From positions 9,008,501 to 9,072,500 of the forward strand of contig JAFREQ010000014.1 in assembly GCA_025331565.1 (NCBI GenBank): a stretch of DNA of 64,000 nucleotides. The letters are read 5' to 3'. This document shows, piece by piece, positions 60,801-64,000 of the stretch. Within the stretch, counting starts at the first letter, position 1; each line of letters begins with the position of its first letter. Below the pieces are notes generated by a model. That model was given only the letters and a program-made list of their open reading frames with translations, was not told where the DNA came from and did no database searches. This DNA comes from Holacanthus passer (taxonomy: Eukaryota > Chordata > Actinopteri > Pomacanthidae). Position numbers and translations under genes: made by a program.

Positions 60801-63800
60801 TCATTCTACATCAAAAAGTGAATTGTTTACAGCAAGCCCCACCTGGCAAAGTAGTCAAACTTGTCCACATCCATGCCATTTCTTGTGTTGGCCACGATTT
60901 CATAGAGGAAGGACTTGTCCTTTGTCCGACCTTTATATGACCACTGTGCAGGTGACAAACAAAAGTGGCATTAGACATTGGTTGCTGTAGCAATGATGAT
61001 ACTGACTGTTATCACACAATTCACATATGTAGGACTGATCTTTACTTCCTGGCCTTGAGCTGTGTTTGTGTCCGGAGGTCCCACAATCATTTCCTTGATG
61101 AAGTCCAGGTCTTCAGACAGCACCAGGCCATACTGCTCCATCACCTTCTCCAGCTCGTTACATTTCACCAGGTGGTCAAACATCTTACAAGAGATACTCT
61201 CATGCTGTAAGAGAAACAGATTCAATAATATGCACAATGGACAGGTAGAATTAAGTATTTGGCTAAAAAGGATTCTTTGCTTCCAGGCATCTGCCACAAA
61301 ACCTTTCAAGCCTTTCTCGCAGATCTGATTGTGCAATCACCACCATGTTGTTTCCTTGGTAGGCTTGACTCTCAGAACAAAAAGAGTGTTGATATGTGTT
61401 GATAAGAAACCTTATATTTTATCCTCTCTCTATGTTCATTATATGTGTAAATATTGTAACATTAGTCTGGATTTTGAATCCTGTATGTTGATTTATGTTT
61501 TCTTTTTCATATTGAAATGTGACTGATGAATAGTTTTTGCTGGCTATACCATTTCACTCAAGTGTAAAGTGTAAAGGTGCAGGTAGGCAGATTTTGTTAC
61601 CTTATAACTAAGTTATCTGGCTGCTGGATGTGATTTCATATGTAACGAGGCAAATAAATGTTTACTGTTTCTTTAGAAACAGGTTGCGCACTTGATTTGG
61701 CTACATGTAAACAAGTGGGCAGAAGTTGCATACCTTGCAACCCACACAGATTATTGCAGTCAAGCTTTTCCTCCAAACAAGATCAGATGTGAAGGATCTC
61801 TTCTGATTTTAAGAAATGTTTTTAACCTGAAACACCCGACATTTAATTCGGGTGTTTCAGATGAACAGATGATTTGTCTTCTAATCAGTCACAAGGACTA
61901 AGGTGTGGACTGGTACATATCAAAGATGAATCCATATAAGTATTTTTCCTTGTCAGTTGTGGCTCACAAATGAATAGCCAGCACTACATTATATTGACTC
62001 TTTTTGCTGCCACCTTGACAATTACACTCTGATTTTTTTGTTCATGTCTTTGCTAATTAGTTCCCATTTGTATCCACTTCCTTAATGCAGGTCTTGTCTG
62101 TTTTTCTTTGTGCTTCATTTTTGTGGTTGGTTATTATGTCACGGACAACAAAAATAATTGTTTCTTACCTTCAACTTCTTCGGTTCTTCTTCTTTCAGTT
62201 GTGGATGTGCTTGGGGGATGAACATGTGATCAAACATATGGGAAAAGGGCCCGTGTCCTAGATATGTAGGATAAAAAAAAGTTAGCCAATAGATGATTGT
62301 GTGTGAACTGCAAAGTGAGCCCTTTGTGATTGCAACTTATCAGGCCTGTTTTAATTGAAACAAGCTAGTAATAGAGACAGGCCTTTACTCCTAATTAGCC
62401 AAGTACATTTGATCATATTTTGATAAATAAACTGTTTTTTAATCTGCTCCCTTTTGCTGATTTAATATAATTTGTAAATGCAAATTCAACATCTCCTCCA
62501 TGTTTATTTTTTGCTTTGATAAACTCAGGATGAGATACATTTACACGGCATTATTTTCACCACTGCAACAACATCCCAATAGGTTGAATTACCTGTTAGT
62601 GATGACTCAAAGTGACAATGATTAATAAGTGTTCAAAATCTTAATTTACTGCTCTCTTAAGAGGGAACCATTGGGTGTTTCTTTTATTGGTAGTAAAGGA
62701 GTGAACGGTGAAGTTCATTTTTGGTTGTACAAATGAGTGCCTTTGATTGTTAAGATAAGATAAGATAAGATAAACCTTTATTCGTCCCACAGTGGGGAAA
62801 TTTGCAAAATTAAAATTAAATTAAAAATTAAAATTAAAGCCTGTGGATAGTGGCATTGGGATTGAAGATAGGTTCACTTTCATTTTCACTCTTAATCATG
62901 CTCAGCAGTTACCATTTAAAACCTGTTCCATGTAATAGTGAAATGGTGTGTATGACTCACCCAGGTCATGGCAAAGTCCAGCAATCTGCACACAAAGGAT
63001 GTCTCTGCGATCAATGAGGAGTTCTGGCTGCCGTGTGTTCAGAGCTTGTACAAGCTCTCCTGCCAAATGTCCCACCCTTTACCACCACATACCCACATAC
63101 CACAGACAGCAACAACAACAACAAAAACAACTCATTACTCAATTACTGCATACTGCAGAACTGGAAATGTGAACTTTAACAATCATACCTTCACTAAGGT
63201 ATGCATTGTGGATGGTCTGGTCTTAATTTGGATTGTGATGACCTTCAAGCACAGAACTGTGTCTATCTGAAAACATGTGCACATACCCAATGGAGTGTTC
63301 AAAGCGGTTGTGGGATGCTCCAGGGTAAACAAAGTAGGCCCCCCCAAGCTGCTTAATGTGTCGCAGTCTCTGGAACTGAGGTGTGTCTATGATCTTGATG
63401 AGAAGTGGGTGTAACTCTATATGCCCGTGGATGGGATCATTAAACACCTGGCGGAACACACACAACAAAAATGCAGTCCAACTATTACCCAAAGGAGAAT
63501 CAGTGAAAACATGTGCTAATGTGTAGGTTGATTTATTGACCTGGCATCTTACACACTCCTTTGCCATTTATCCTACAAGCTTTTCATCTTTCCTCTGTTA
63601 AGTCTCTCTTACTGTATCTCTAGCCCTGAACAAGTAGTGTGATGGCACATGGTATATTACCTTGCCTTGTTCTGCTATCTGCCAGGGCTTTCTGATACGG
63701 TACAGAATTTCCGGTCCGTAACCAAGGTTCCTATAGGAAATGAAAATACAGAAGAGAATAGTAGAATTTGAGGAATACACTCACACTTGATTCTATCCTG

Positions 63801-63921
63801 GATTGCTATAGCGAGTAGACATTGCAATCTGGTTTAACAAGGGGAGACACTCACGTTATACCCATCTCCTCCAGATCGCGATATGTGAGCTCTCTCAGCC
63901 CGATACCGGTGATTTTTTGCT
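57878..63921 (-). CDS. samhd1-like: second SAMHD1 paralog, divergent, 5' end outside window
   Basis: A tandem copy of the gene at 45867-54217. Visible exons (2-16), 5' to 3': 63921-63855, 63730-63661, 63447-63287, 63076-62961, 62257-62169, 61204-61046, 60943-60843, 60693-60585, 60499-60408, 60298-60183, 59809-59679, 58781-58683, 58572-58477, 58334-58209, 57901-57878; 1556 nt, about 517 aa, all in frame. HD residues are kept (ASHNRFEH, CHDLGHGPFSH, GMDVDKFDYFARD, the HES that supplies His233). By human numbering it differs at Tyr374 (Cys), Trp313 (Phe), Phe157 (Tyr), Lys455 (Asn) and the region of Lys523. The last exon adds only DPDEVNL, so the C-terminal tail with the CDK site is absent. Exon 1 (start, N-terminal SAM part) must lie right of 64000. 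Probably an expressed paralog with altered regulation or specificity; a pseudogene is unlikely given 15 intact exons. Confidence 0.93.
62751..62830 (-). mobile_element. LINE 3' tail with GATAA repeat
   Basis: A (TAAGA)n run followed by 'taaacctttattcgtcccac' and 'agtggggaaatttgcaaaa', then an (AATTA)-type low-complexity run. Same tail as 34066 and 44149. It lies in an intron of the second SAMHD1 copy. Confidence 0.7.
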
Positions 63922-64000
63922 CTGAGTAAAAAAGGAAGATGTTAATAACAGTCCTGTATTACAAGGTATTTATTATGATAAGTTGTCTTAATATTGGCTT

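Noticed and set aside
57878..63921. Reading the second SAMHD1 copy as a pseudogene
   Set aside because: Fifteen consecutive exons keep frame, splice sites and the HD residues; the changes are substitutions and a short terminal exon, not stops or frameshifts.

Overview
The window is vertebrate nuclear DNA, most likely from a percomorph-type teleost. The evidence is short exons with GT/AG splice sites, long (CA)n/(GT)n microsatellites, fish-typical repeats (LINE 3' tails with GATAA tracts, Tc1-like remnants, a common MITE with CAACCCC/GGGGTTG-like ends) and a fish-type NLR gene. About 85% is non-coding. Four protein-coding genes and one tRNA gene are supported; I rebuilt exon models by hand from splice sites, reading-frame phase and family resemblance.

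Layout. 1-14 kb: non-coding apart from a clean tRNA-Ala(UGC) at 4146-4217, repeats, and two divergent CTCF-like motifs near 6.5 kb. 14.2-16.6 kb: a complete three-exon Snail-family zinc-finger repressor gene (snai1-like, + strand) with a TATA-like box, a CACCTG E-box and a poly(A) signal. 16.6-31.8 kb: no convincing gene; microsatellites, repeats and two further CTCF-like motifs (27.08 kb +, 30.46 kb -). 31.8-44.3 kb: a fish-specific NLR (NLRC3-like) gene on the + strand. It has four tandem 310-bp units, each holding one 138-nt exon, then a RING exon, a large FISNA-NACHT exon, six LRR exons and a possible tiny tail exon. ISRE-like and NF-kB-like motifs lie about 1 kb upstream. 45.0-54.4 kb: a complete 16-exon SAMHD1 gene on the - strand (636 aa predicted), tail-to-tail with the NLR. 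57.0-64 kb: a second tandem SAMHD1 paralog on the - strand, whose first exon lies beyond the right edge.

Biology. The right half is an innate-immunity block: an NLR sensor candidate next to two copies of a dNTP triphosphohydrolase known in mammals as an interferon-linked antiviral enzyme. The first SAMHD1 copy keeps every catalytic and allosteric residue I could check, plus the C-terminal T-P-x-K phosphosite. The second keeps the HD metal-binding residues but has changes at a substrate-contact tyrosine and at allosteric lysines, and lacks the C-terminal tail. The most interesting candidates are this divergent SAMHD1 copy, the mosaic similarity between the copies, the phase-symmetric exon array of the NLR, and the interferon-type motifs in front of it.
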